DNA of 64,000 nt from contig OX422193.1 in assembly GCA_949130485.1 (NCBI GenBank), positions 1,080,001-1,144,000 of the forward strand. The letters run 5' to 3'. The position numbers and the translations under genes were made by a program. Below, one piece after another: positions 51,073 through 61,700 of this stretch; position 1 is the stretch's first letter, and each line of letters begins with the position of its first letter. The DNA is from Agelas oroides. Taxonomy: Eukaryota; Porifera; Demospongiae; Agelasida; Agelasidae. The notes beneath the pieces were generated by a model, which was not told where the DNA came from, ran no database searches, and was given only the letters and a program-made list of their open reading frames with translations.

Positions 51073-54039
51073 TTACTCAATTTGAAAGTTCGACTTTGGA
51101 ATAAGAGAACATTTGCTGCATGGGCAGCAGAAATGGTATGTGCATGTAATTTCGCTGTCAAAGTTATGAACAAAGGAGAGCCAGAAGATGTCTTTGAGCT
51201 TGCGCTTTATTGTGTCATAGCTGGAATCCAAGTCTATAGATGGGAGGGAGTTCCACAGGAGAGGAAGCCTACTGAAATAGAAGTTTTTGTGTCTGGTAGT
51301 TTTTACAATAGGCTGAATGAGTTTCCTGTGGCTGCCTGATCTTGTAGGGTTAGTACTAAAAGAAATATATTGTAGGATGTCGAAAGAACTGCATTGGAGT
51401 CTCGACTGCTTTAAGCTTCTGACAAAAAAGAATATGTCTTGTAATTCAAAGGTCATCATAAGAGGGAGCAGATGTAGTTTCATGAGACGACTCTTGTAAT
51501 CAAGCGAATTGTCGTTAAGGATGAATTTAGTAGCCCTGCGTTGGATTTGTTCTAAGCTTTTGATATCTTTGATTAAGGCTGGTTTCCAGATCTGGGAGCC
51601 ATAGAGTAGCTGTGAACGAACCAGTGAGATGTATAAACGTTTCCTAGTTACAATATTATTGGTTGCTGAAAAGGATCTGCGAAGCAGACCGAGAATTCGA
51701 TAGGCATTGCAAGTGATTTGAGTTATGTGCTTCGACCAAGAGAGATCATGAGACATAGTGATGCCTAAATCCTTGTGATAAGAACATGCTACAACTTCGC
51801 AGTTGTTGATGTAGTAGGGGAGGAGACTGCTGGCATTCCTTGAGGAGCCTGACGTGAAAGATATTAGTGAGCACTTCGACTCATTGAAGAGAAGACTCCA
51901 ATCTGAACTCCAAGTGGATAGTTGATCTAGATCAGATTGTAGGAGTTGACAGTCCAAAATAGAAGAAATGGGAGACAAACATTTGGTGTCATCAGCAAAC
52001 AGTAATATCAGTGAGTGACGAACATATTGAGGTAGATCATTGATAAATATTAAAAATAATAGAGGTCCAAGTATGCTGCCCTGGGGAACCCCGGAGAGGA
52101 CTGGCAGTATTGCAGAGTTGCAGCCATTTATTGAAACGTGTTGGACTCTATTTGTCAGGTATTCACGGATCCACAGCCAAACACTTCCAGTAACACCGAT
52201 ATTCCAGATTTTTGAGAGTAGTTCATGGTGGGGCACTGTATCGAAGGCCTTTTTGAAATCTAAGTAAATGACATCACAAGCACCATTGCTGTTGAGAATG
52301 TGATAAACTCTGTCCAAAAATACTAGAAGTTGCTGAGTGGTGGACCGATGTTTGAGAAAACCAAACTGGAACTGAGAAATTATGTCGTTAGAGATAATAA
52401 ATTTGCATAGATAGTTATATATTAAGCGTTCAAGGACTTTTGAGGCTATGCATAGAAGTGACACTGGTCGGTAGTTGTTGACTGAGGTTCTTTCTCCAGA
52501 TTTGAAAATAGGAGTTATAGAATGATGTTTCCATTCCGAAGGAATAGCATGGTTAAGGATGCTTAGAGAGAACAAGTGGTGAAGGGGGATATAGAGAGCT
52601 GGAGCACAATGCTTGAGAAGTTTAGAACCAATGCAGTCGACGCCCATTGATTTGGCTGGATCTAATGAAGATAGAGCCGAAAAGACTTCAAGTTCTGTGA
52701 AAGAAATGTTTGCAATAGAAGGGTAGGACACAATAGGCTCGGAAGAGGGTAGGGGCAGGGTACCAGTTGGACTGGGATTATACACTGAGTGGAAGAAGGA
52801 GTTGAACAAATTAGCTTTCTCTAGGTCAGAGGTAGCACTAGCTGAGTTGAGAAAAACGGTGGATGGAATAGAGCAGTTATTAGAAAGTGAGCGAATATAA
52901 TCGTAGATTTTTGAATTACAGTTACCGGCACAGTTTGCAACAAGTTGAGACTCATAGAGTGATTTGGCAGATTGGATTTTATCACTAAGGGCTGAAGTTT
53001 GCTGCTCAAGTTTGTTTCGTAAGTAGGATGTTGGTTTTTTGGATACTTTCTTGCGAAGGGTATGGAGGCATTTGGATAGATGTCTGAGTTCAGGTGTGTA
53101 CCAGCGAGGGTATTGATGACGGCGCAATCTGACCCTGGGAATGAACAAGTTCATTCCTTCATAGATGGCTGACTTGATTGTGTTCCATACCGAATCAACA
53201 TCATGTGATAAAAGGCATGTGGTGAAGTTGAAATCAAGAAGAAAAGAGCAAAGACTGTTGTAGTCAGCCTTGGGGTAATCATAAACATATATTGGAGAGG
53301 AGCAAGAGGAAGATGGTACCGAGGCTGACAAACGGAAGGTGAGAGTGAAGTGGTCAGAAATAATCAGATGGCCACAAGAGTGAATTGTGAGATCTCTGAC
53401 AGAGTCCTCTGAATTGGTAATGATGAGGTCAAGAATGTTGCCTTTTGAGTGGGTAGAAGTGTCAACTACTTGGAAGAGTGCGTTATCAAAGATGAAGTCA
53501 CAGAAGGCTCTGGAAGCAGATGAGCTTGCTGATAGGTTGTCCCAGTTAATATCAGGGAGGTTAAAATCACCAACAAGGACTAATGAATTTCTTGGGTAAG
53601 AGTTAATCAGTGTGGAGAAGTACTGGATGACTTCAGTCAGCTGTAAGTCGTCAGTGCAAGGCGGGATGTAGATACAGCAGAGAGTAATTGGTTTTCTGAG
53701 CATTAAGTTGACTGATACAACTTCGATTGAATTGGAAACGAGAGCAGTAGATATTTTAACAGTGATTGTAGGAATTGTGTCTCGGACAGCTATCATTGCT
53801 CCGCCACCACGAGAATGTCTGTCTTTACGGAAAATACAGTAATTGGTGGGTAAAATTTCCTGATCAAAGATGGAATCGGATAGCCATGTTTCAGATACAA
53901 GGACAATATCGTAATTGGATGAATAAATTAGAGATTGGAATTTGGACAATTTATTAACAAGGCTTTTTGCATTGTAGTAGCAACATGTGATCGGATTATT
54001 GAATGAGTCAATTCTAGAATTGTGGCTGGGGCTGCATAG
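51073..54039 (-). CDS. LINE ORF2: endonuclease and reverse transcriptase
   Basis: The frame opens directly after the ORF1 stop. Endonuclease landmarks: CYYNAKSLVNK (54039 side), VSETWLS, RGGGAMIAV, LVGDFNLPDINW and ISDHFTLTF, all present. Reverse transcriptase landmarks: NNYRPVSLLCIASKVLERL, QFGFLKHRSTTQQL, YLDFKKAFDTVPH, GVPQGSILGPLLFLIFINDL and the catalytic LLFADDTKC. The end is Cys-rich (YHFCCPCSKC). The first ATG in frame is at 53796, inside the endonuclease domain and beyond its conserved Asn and Glu, so a complete enzyme needs readthrough from ORF1, reinitiation at a non-AUG codon, or another entry route. Clade CR1/L2 by gene order and motifs. Confidence 0.9.
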   Translation of the reverse strand, partial: LCSPSHNSRIDSFNNPITCCYYNAKSLVNKLSKFQSLIYSSNYDIVLVSETWLSDSIFDQEILPTNYCIFRKDRHSRGGGAMIAVRDTIPTITVKISTALVSNSIEVVSVNLMLRKPITLCCIYIPPCTDDLQLTEVIQYFSTLINSYPRNSLVLVGDFNLPDINWDNLSASSSASRAFCDFIFDNALFQVVDTSTHSKGNILDLIITNSEDSVRDLTIHSCGHLIISDHFTLTFRLSASVPSSSCSSPIYVYDYPKADYNSLCSFLLDFNFTTCLLSHDVDSVWNTIKSAIYEGMNLFIPRVRLRRHQYPRWYTPELRHLSKCLHTLRKKVSKKPTSYLRNKLEQQTSALSDKIQSAKSLYESQLVANCAGNCNSKIYDYIRSLSNNCSIPSTVFLNSASATSDLEKANLFNSFFHSVYNPSPTGTLPLPSSEPIVSYPSIANISFTELEVFSALSSLDPAKSMGVDCIGSKLLKHCAPALYIPLHHLFSLSILNHAIPSEWKHHSITPIFKSGERTSVNNYRPVSLLCIASKVLERLIYNYLCKFIISNDIISQFQFGFLKHRSTTQQLLVFLDRVYHILNSNGACDVIYLDFKKAFDTVPHHELLSKIWNIGVTGSVWLWIREYLTNRVQHVSINGCNSAILPVLSGVPQGSILGPLLFLIFINDLPQYVRHSLILLFADDTKCLSPISSILDCQLLQSDLDQLSTWSSDWSLLFNESKCSLISFTSGSSRNASSLLPYYINNCEVVACSYHKDLGITMSHDLSWSKHITQITCNAYRILGLLRRSFSATNNIVTRKRLYISLVRSQLLYGSQIWKPALIKDIKSLEQIQRRATKFILNDNSLDYKSRLMKLHLLPLMMTFELQDIFFFVRSLKQSRLQCSSFDILQYISFSTNPTRSGSHRKLIQPIVKTTRHKNFYFSRLPLLWNSLPSIDLDSSYDTIKRKLKDIFWLSFVHNFDSEITCTYHFCCPCSKCSLIPKSNFQIE

Positions 54040-55122
54040 TCAATCAGAGGCTGTGACCGGAACCACGTTGGGAGGGTCATGATTGTCAGAGGAAACAATA
54101 GGTTGAATAGCAGAAGCCATATTGGGTTCAGAGAGTAAAGTATTGTCGCTGGATTCCTCTGAGTCTGAAGGAATGACAGGGGTATGAAGCTTGAATTCGG
54201 AAGCATTAGCTGAGCCATATTTTATCTTCCTGACGAAAATGCTGTTGCCACGAATTCTAATGTCTTTTTTGTCTGTGCCCGATTCGATAAGTAGCTTCCT
54301 TTGACGTAACAAAGTAGCTTCAGTGGACCTTTCAAGGGGGGACTGGTGGGGTTTAATAAAGACTCCAGGAGTCTCAGACTGAACTAATTTCTGCCGACTG
54401 GCCAAAATGCTCAGCACATCACAAGAGCGATTGAGTTTAGCCAGCAAGGGGCGGTTACGACCCTCGGTGTACCTACCCAACCTCACACTGTCACGAATTG
54501 CTTGGCTTGGAATGTCGGGGCAAATGCCCTGAATTATATCACTTACAGACTTCATATCATTGCTTGTTCTCACATGCCTTGGAGTACCCTTCTTACACTC
54601 TTTGATACCATAGATTATTACATTGAATCTACGTTCGTCAGGGCTTACCAACTTGACTCTTTCAGGGTAGCTGGCAGACTTGGAAGCGATGCTAGGCTTT
54701 GTCTTGGTCTTTGTCTTTATCTTCACCATTGAGCTCCACTCAGCGTTGCTTTGCAGAGCCGCGTTAGCACTGCCTTTGGGCTGCTGTTCAGTCTCCGCTA
54801 AGGAGCAATTCTCACAAGGTAGCCTCTCTCTTGCTAGCTGTTCTTTCGTGGCGGTAAGTTCAGCTTTAAGACTCTCTAGCTCGGCAGCCAGTTGTGAGAC
54901 TCGCTCGTTTTGAAGTTGCTGGTTACAGACCATACACACAAAGGGGCGGCCGGTAGAGTTGAATTGTTTGTAGTGAGTAGCAGAGACGCCTGCACAGTAA
55001 CGGTGAAATGTCAGCCTACACTGGCCCTCGCACTGAATACAGTCTTCTTTGCTGTCAACAATGGGGCGACAACAGAGGTCGCATGAGCTAGCTGCCTTCT
55101 TCTTTGGTGGCATAGTATTCAA
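54040..55122 (-). CDS. LINE ORF1: zinc finger, coiled coil, nucleic-acid binding region
   Basis: 360 codons. Residues 14-57 form a PHD-like zinc finger (CDLC, CIQC, CRLTFHRYC and CMVC). Residues about 60-100 form a coiled coil (QLAAELESLKAELTATKEQL). Residues about 155-310 resemble the RRM-plus-C-terminal region of LINE ORF1 proteins (RFNVIIYGIKE, SVRLGRYTEGRNRPLLAKL, VFIKPHQSPLER). The tail is acidic and Ser-rich. The ORF1 protein presumably coats LINE RNA. The stop is UGA followed by CUA, and the frame continues open into ORF2. Confidence 0.85.
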   Translation of the reverse strand: MNTMPPKKKAASSCDLCCRPIVDSKEDCIQCEGQCRLTFHRYCAGVSATHYKQFNSTGRPFVCMVCNQQLQNERVSQLAAELESLKAELTATKEQLARERLPCENCSLAETEQQPKGSANAALQSNAEWSSMVKIKTKTKTKPSIASKSASYPERVKLVSPDERRFNVIIYGIKECKKGTPRHVRTSNDMKSVSDIIQGICPDIPSQAIRDSVRLGRYTEGRNRPLLAKLNRSCDVLSILASRQKLVQSETPGVFIKPHQSPLERSTEATLLRQRKLLIESGTDKKDIRIRGNSIFVRKIKYGSANASEFKLHTPVIPSDSEESSDNTLLSEPNMASAIQPIVSSDNHDPPNVVPVTASD

Positions 55123-55396
55123 AAGCCGTGAGTTGTCAGATTTACAAGAAATATAACTGGCAGTGTGCTATCGCCGAACTAGCTATATGTACAGCACGCG
55201 TAGAGGGGCGCCGGGTGGGGCCAAGAGCGCGCGCGCGCTACTGCATGCATTACGTCATTACGCGTTGCGGGCCCGGGCCCGGGCGAAAATAATATTGCGC
55301 GGATTTTAATTTGGCGGTTTCAACCCAGACCGCCAAACCGCCAAACCGTAATTCCCCGTCAAATTTTCTGGCTATACGGTATGCCTTGCTTTTTAT

Positions 55397-56370
55397 GTAA
55401 TAGTTATAGCACAGGTGCCAGGGATTTATGGCAGTAAACAGACTGAGTCCAAGGGCGTAGCCCGAGGACGAGGTTTGTTTACTACAGCCATAAATCCCTG
55501 GCCACCTGTGCTATAATTATTATATATCCCACCTGATTGGCCCTTTGTTGTTATTATTGTAAACACATCTGTACATGTGCAAGTGTTTACAGTAACTTCA
55601 ATATTATTTACTGTCACAGAAAAATGATATAAAATCTGTACTATAGTCTGACAATGTAGTAGACTGTAAACTAAAAATACATGGAGAGGGAATTATGAGC
55701 CATAATTTCCCTTGTAGCTTTGAGGGGACAAATTATGACAGTTAAAGTCCACTCTGGCCTATGCATGAAGTATAGTAGGTGGGATATATTTTATTATATA
55801 CCTCGTATACGCGCCAATAGTATTTCCCATAGAGCAACAAGACTAATACTTTCCCATATTCGATAGTCCGTATTCGATAGCCCGCGGGGCATATGCTGCG
55901 TAGCAACCGCGGCTAGTGCTTTAATTGGAATGCACTCGCAGCCGCTGCTGAAACAACGAATAAGCTTTCATTACGGATGAAGATGGCATTATTTACTAAC
56001 TTACGGTACTTTCTTCCACTGGTAGAGGGATCGGTATGCGTGCTGGTGCCGTCCAAAGCTAGAAACAGACCAGCAGCCTGAAGCTCATTAAATATGCACG
56101 CAGCAAACGACCTTTGTACTGCGCATGCGCAGTAGCTGTAATGTATTATACCGCCAATGCCCCATGGGTCGTGCAATATAAGAACTTTGAACTTTGAACT
56201 TTGAACTCTATCTTCTAGGTGCTGCTAAATCACAGTAGTATATCTATTATTTGATGTGTGAGAGGTGATATTGCACTTGTGCTGTACTTTCACTCACCTG
56301 CAGCTTATGAAAATACGGCCGCACACTCGTGCAATATCCAGCCATATTGCCCTCTCACCCATCAAATACT
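55397..56370. repeat. Foldback at 55400-55530 and other repeats; no gene seen
   Basis: The first part is the CCAGGGATTTATGGC foldback (with AGTTATAGCACAGGTG and its inverse at the ends). 55640-55740 shares AGGGAATTAT and AATTTCCCTTGTAG with 46600 and 49910. AACTTTGAACTTTGAACTTT near 56183-56206 is a short tandem repeat. Confidence 0.5.
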
Positions 56371-56473
56371 ACTTCATGTATAAAAGCACATCATGCTGCA
56401 ATTTTATAATCAGATTGCAATAAAATTATTCATACAAATCTCACTATAAGGTATCTCATCACTAATCACTAAT

Positions 56474-56597
56474 CTATTTCTTGTGTTCTCCCACGGCAGT
56501 GTGGGGGGCAGGAGTAGGGAGGTTGAATTGGAGAGGATCATGCAGTCGCTGTAACTCCCTCTCCACCCCTGCTATCGTGTCCCTGAGATGATTGTAC
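56474..56597 (-). CDS. Exon-like C-terminal segment, best-preserved copy
   Basis: After TTGCCACAG (acceptor) the minus strand encodes YNHLRDTIAGVERELQRLHD, then PLQFNLPTPAPHTAVGEHKK and a stop. If it is real it is the last coding exon of an unrecognised gene that would begin further right on the minus strand. The acceptor and the conserved frame support it; no donor partner was identified. Confidence 0.35.
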
Positions 56598-56599
56598 CT

Positions 56600-57345
56600 G
56601 TGGCAATGCATGGATATGTTCGCTTCAGTCACTTATTATCAGTTGAATACTGTGTGGGTGCACTGGGACTCAGAATGGTGAAGGTAGCAGGTAGCTTATC
56701 TACCACAAGTCATGTATCAAGGTAGCAGAGAGATAACTGTCATACCTCATGTTTGTGTATATATAGCTATGTTAGCGTCTTCTGAGGCACTTGTGTAGGT
56801 GTAGGGAGATAGCTGTGATACACATAAAGTTGTTGAACAACACACAAAATGTTGCTTTTTATTTCGATTTTTTGCTATTTACTGATTACATCATGCACAT
56901 AATTATATTACCATGCAGTCCCTCTCCCGCTTCATTGGAACCCATGCTGTCTTTGTTTAGTAGCTATAGCAGTAGAATCTTGGAAACCAATATTTCTGTA
57001 GTATGTAGGATCTGTAGCATATTTGGCAGAAACTTTTGCATTAACAAAAACATAATATGCTTTAATTTTTACATTAACTGATCCTGTAATGTGTCAGGTG
57101 TACTTACTTAATTTTGCATGCATTCAACTTTCATTACTCATCACTCCAACAAAAATTATTTATCTATTGTAGTCTAGTCTCTTGCACTGTAGCTATGTAA
57201 GTACAGATGTCGATTCATCTTGAAAGACTACATACCTACCTGTGGCAAGGGAATTAAGAGCGAGTGTCACATGTTTGAGGCTGCACCAGCTTGCTCAGGC
57301 GGAAGGGTGTTCAAGAACTGCTATCATCAGGTAGGGGCACACTAG
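56600..57345. repeat. Region with inverted arm 56945-57230 paired to 59790-60050
   Basis: Blocks such as GAATCTTGGAAACCAATATT, TTTTGCATTAACAA and TAGTCTAGTCTCTTGCACTG recur inverted at 59790-60050. The two arms bracket fragment G and the end of the transporter gene. Confidence 0.7.
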
Positions 57346-57349
57346 TAAC

Positions 57350-57893
57350 ACTACTGGAGGAACGTGTGAACCACCAATGAGGGTGCTTCACGATCCATCA
57401 CTAGAATCGTTTGGTACGTGAGAAACATCTACCATTTGCTCTTCCTGCTATCTTTATCCTTTGTATCTTTGTGTTCTTGCCAGCACTTTTTCTGTTGCTG
57501 TATCCAATGAAAATCTTTCAGAAGTGTCTTGGGTGCTGCGGTAGAAGGTTGCTTGCACTACATGCATTTGCTGATGTCCTCCAGGGTTGCTACAAGAATG
57601 GCACCAGTGGTACAAGGGACTGTCAGTAATTTGCAGGATTTTATCTTGTCTTCCGAATAGTGCTTCTGTCTGCACTGTATGGTGGTTTTATATTTGGCTT
57701 TTACGATGAGATGGTATCAACTGTATGCCTGGTCACTGCATCACTATATACTTTACTTCTTTTTCGTCCTTACAAAGACAGTTCTTGGCTTAAAATATGG
57801 TTGATCAAGGAAACCATTACCCAAAAGATTCTGAGCTGGAGACCTATCCTGCATGTGGGAACAGTCAGCAGAAGTATGGCTCTGTTTAACAAT
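57350..57893 (+). pseudogene. Array gene G, 3' fragment
   Basis: Homology starts at CTACTGGAGGAAC (the LPTGGTISPP region) and runs through the sixth membrane segment and QGCYKNGTSGTRDC. TAC has become TAA at 57627-57629. Some codons later (about 57730-57765) an indel alters FLLF, and after SSWLK about 300 bp are missing, joining directly to DQGNHYPKDSELETYP-type tail sequence and CGNSQQKYGSV. The signal peptide, ectodomain and first five segments are absent. Not functional. Confidence 0.9.
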
Positions 57894-58620
57894 TCATCGT
57901 TAAAATTCTTTTTTCCTTTTTTTTTTGATATAATTATATATATATAACTCGACAGTTACCAAAATCAATTCATAGTACTCATTTTCAGTTTCCTGATTCA
58001 CTTGGCAGTTTTGTCATTGTTTTGTAGGCAGTTTGGTATACTGTGGCAGTTTGCAATTCCATCGCTACTTAGTTTAGTCCTAGTGTAATCTGCTTTTGTA
58101 TAACTGTTAGCTATTACATGCCTATTATTATAACAGTATATAACAACTTTTTGCTTGACAAAATGTCAATACACATTTTCGTGGGTATTAATCAAATAAG
58201 GAAGTGACACTTCTGAAAAGAGTGCTGCTCACATGCAATAATGATACAAGTGTCCCTAGTAGAACCAGACCTGTCAGTTCCTTTACACAATACAGAAAGC
58301 AAGTCTAGAAACTTGGCTAGCCACAATCATCACTGCAGCTGAATACTATTCTTGTTACATTTCTGGCAATAATAATTCCACACTTTCTGAATCCCAGTTG
58401 CAGCAACTAACACCAGGGCCTGTAGTGGGTAAATATACACTGATTGTGAGATATGTGGTAGTTGAGTAGAAGTCCAACATTTAACATTCCGCTGTAGAAG
58501 TTGATCACATACTGGTTCATATTACTCCTGATTGTGGGCTACTAATGCATGTTACATGCTACTACTTTTTGGGGGCTCTGCTGGTCCACAATGTTAGACT
58601 TTTTTGTTTTGTGTATGTTA
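57894..58620. repeat. 3' flank of G and R1 copy 5
   Basis: 57900-58130 resembles the 3' flanks of the array genes. 58190-58440 is R1, and the segment 58190-59040 as a whole matches 39340-40440 inverted. Confidence 0.65.
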
Positions 58621-58710
58621 TCACGATTGTATAGCAGGTGGGAGTTCATTTAGACTAATTACTGGCCTTGAGAGATAATTACTCTTCTCCCCTCCCTTTT
58701 TTCTAATGTG
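58621..58710 (-). CDS. Transporter last exon g (tail)
   Basis: Open frame ending KSNYLSRPVISLNELPPAIQ then S and TGA at 58621-58623. The acceptor is not certain. Phase 0 fits exon f. Confidence 0.4.
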   Translation of the reverse strand, partial: HIRKKGGEKSNYLSRPVISLNELPPAIQS

Positions 58711-61700
58711 CTCTTGATACAAACAAACTCTCACACGACTTGTATGACTTACAGCAAGTAGAACCATGAACGCTATTATCTGCAAAGACAGAGAGCATAA
58801 AACACAATGTAACACACACAATACACTGTTGTATAAATGAAACACAGACACATACATGATAGCCTCATTAATTCCCAGGCCCTGCTCATTGCTTTTAGTA
58901 TGCAGCAATAGCATGGCATGGGCCTGGGAATGAGGCTCATGCCCTGCCCACATGTGTCCCTGATGAGAAATGGTCCGGTGAACGAAGTCAAGTTTCCTGG
59001 GCCTATTTCCAAAATGCAGTAAGGACCAATGACATTGTGAGATATGCAGTGTATTATACTCTACTGTCTATACTTGGAAAACACATACTCATCCATAGAA
59101 ACACATGCTCATCAATTGAAACTGACTTACTGTTGCCATCCATCGGAAGTGCACTTTGTAAACAAGAGCTCCAGCAATGATTGGTCCTAAAAACTGCCTA
59201 TACATCAGGTGATGAAAGTAGATAGCAAAGTCAATACATAATTTTACAATATGTGAGAAATAGTAAAGTGGTGCTAGTGACATGGTTACTTCTAATACCC
59301 ACCAGCTCATGCAGTGGGGTTGAAGACGTATATACTTTGGGACACATACACTGTGCATGAGTACTTAGATACTCAGAAAATCTACAAAAGCTCCAGTATT
59401 AGAATTGTGTCTAGCTCAGTGGTGAAATTAAAGATTTTTCCAGAATCTTTGTAACACTGAAATTGTATGAAACATAAACCGAAGGAGCTTACCCGATAAA
59501 TTTTTCACATGCAAAAAGTTTAGAAGCTCCATGCAAAGTATAATTTTGACACCATATATAGGGAACTATCTGCTATTCAATATGTGCAACGGATGGACAA
59601 GGAGTGTGGGCTAACAATTAGCTGCTTGAGTCTTCAGGGAAATTGGCTGCTATAGTGTACAAGTTCCTCACCCTCCAGAAAAACACCCAACAAGAATCCC
59701 AGACAGAGTACTTGTAATGGCTGCTTCATCTTCATGAAAATTCCTGGAAATCAAATTCAGGACTATAGTCACCCAACAGGGCTTGCACCACTTAGTACTT
59801 ACATACAGTGCAAGAGACTAGACTACAGTAGATAAATTCCATTAAATAATTTTTGTCGGAGTGATGAGCAATGAAACTTGCAAAATTAAGTACGTACACC
59901 TAACACATTAAATATTTTTAGCGCAAAAATCAAAGCATGAGTTCTTGTTAATGCAAAAATTTCTCGATCTACATGCTGCCAAATCTGGTACAGCTCCTAC
60001 ATACTACAGAAATATTGGTTTTCCAAGATTCTACTGCAATAGCTACTACCGAAAGACGGCATGGGTTTCGCCACTATTTAAAGACTGATGAATTCCAATG
60101 AAGACGGTACTGAGTGAGACAACGAAGTCCCAAGATTCTCCTACTATAGCTACTAAAGAAAGACTGTGAGTATTGAGTGGGACAGTGAAATGGTGTACAA
60201 CTTACTTCGCGACCCGACTCATGTCGGAATAGAAGGGAACGGTTGCAACAGCCCGACCTGCTCCAAGAAATACCCAGGCTACAATTGACAGCCACAGTTT
60301 CCTAGAGGAAATGACCATGCATGTCCTTATAAAAGTGACACATAGTTAACATACAGGTGCAATTTTACTTTAAATATGCCATATAGGCGAGTCAGTACCT
60401 GTGCGCATTTTTGTGCGCACATAATTTTTGTGCACAAATCAGCTGGTATGCACAGGACTATCACATATGCTGCTATGCACAAACTGGACAAAAACAAACA
60501 AACAGATTTACGGTGAAGTGATAAATTCTGCTGGGCCAACAAAGAGACATGCACCTGTCACGATCATCATACCACCGACAGTCAGACATCGCGGTATCTT
60601 CACCGTGAGTTGTGGGTGTTTGGAGAAAAAGACAACTTCGTAAATAACTGAAAGCTGACTAAAAAACAAATGGTGTCTTGTTCAGGGCTTGCCCAGGGCT
60701 GTTTCAAACTTTAACAAACGATAAATCAGGGAGTGTTAGCACAAGATTTTCTGACATAAATAAACTTTTGCAGTTGTGGTTATTTAGAGCTGGCTAAGAT
60801 AGGCACATGTGGGAAACAGAACTTGAGTGGTTGTAGCGAATATTAATGATATTCATAGCACAAGTGCCGATCAAGGTGAGTTTGGCTACCACCCCTTAGT
60901 AATATACTTGCACATTGTGCATACACCTACAGACTATGTTTTGTGAACAAAAAATTTTTAGGCTAAGCAAAATTAGTCTCATCCTTGTCTGCACCAATTT
61001 TAACAGGACTTTTTTAACCCTTTAACCCCGACGCGCATGCGCAGAAATCGATCGCGTGGTTACGAGAGAAGCTAATAAAAAATGGTGATTTTGTGAAGTG
61101 TTGATTCATTATGTTATATCATGTACAAATAGCTGAGTTCAGGCAATGATATTTAGGCTTAGCTTAGTTGAAAACAAACCTGCTTTACTCAGAATGTAGT
61201 CAGAAGACCTGCTAGTAAAGTCCGAAGAAGCTACAACGGTGGAAACGTAGGTACCCGCTGTGAACCTGAAAATGACCAATAATACACGGCAAAAGTAGGT
61301 AGACAGTTTCAGCGAAGGTACGTTTCAACTGTCTCTGACACGATTAGATAGTATATAGACGATAGAACAAGTAGCATGTGGATATAAGCTGTACTGTGGC
61401 TAACTACGATTGGCAGGCAAACTGCGAATGCGATTTTGAGGGGAAGTCCCTATAGGACACCACAGCTAATTATGCTTTGATTGACTTCCTGTTACACGTA
61501 ATAACTAACTCCAAGCCCAAAAAGGCGCTGCAATCACGATAAATAGCAGAAGCGAAGTGCGGGCACATTTGGCCGCTATCGGGCAAGAAATATTTCACGG
61601 GCGCATTTGGCCGCTATCGGGTGTAATGGGTTAATGTTGCTGTTGGTGGGTGGGGTTTTGGTTTTGGGAAAGATCAACTGGTGAAAACGAGACTACACTA

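Larger units (their letters stand above)
50794..55200 (-). mobile_element. Apparently intact CR1/L2-type LINE
   Basis: On the minus strand: ORF1 (55122-54040), ORF2 (54039-51073), a 3' untranslated region of about 250 nt and a 3' end of (ATT)n at 50794-50819. Both ORFs lack internal stops apart from the UGA between them. The 5' end is set approximately, in the CpG-rich DNA upstream of ORF1. A truncated sibling is at 3055-3485. Intactness suggests recent activity. Confidence 0.85.
50629..55380. mobile_element. Foldback element (ACCGTATAGCC ends, TA target) with nested LINE
   Basis: Left end ACCGTATAGC and right end GCTATACGGT are exact inverses. Inner blocks GGCGGTTTGGC and CCGCCAAACCGCC also pair. 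The equivalent site at 408-409 is uninterrupted, with one TA. The LINE occupies about 50794-55200, splitting the element into about 165 bp and 180 bp. Confidence 0.8.

Noticed and set aside
54040..54042. UGA in the LINE as a selenocysteine codon
   Set aside because: It lies at the junction of two normal LINE proteins, with a readthrough context and no reason for selenocysteine. No SECIS-like element was identified.
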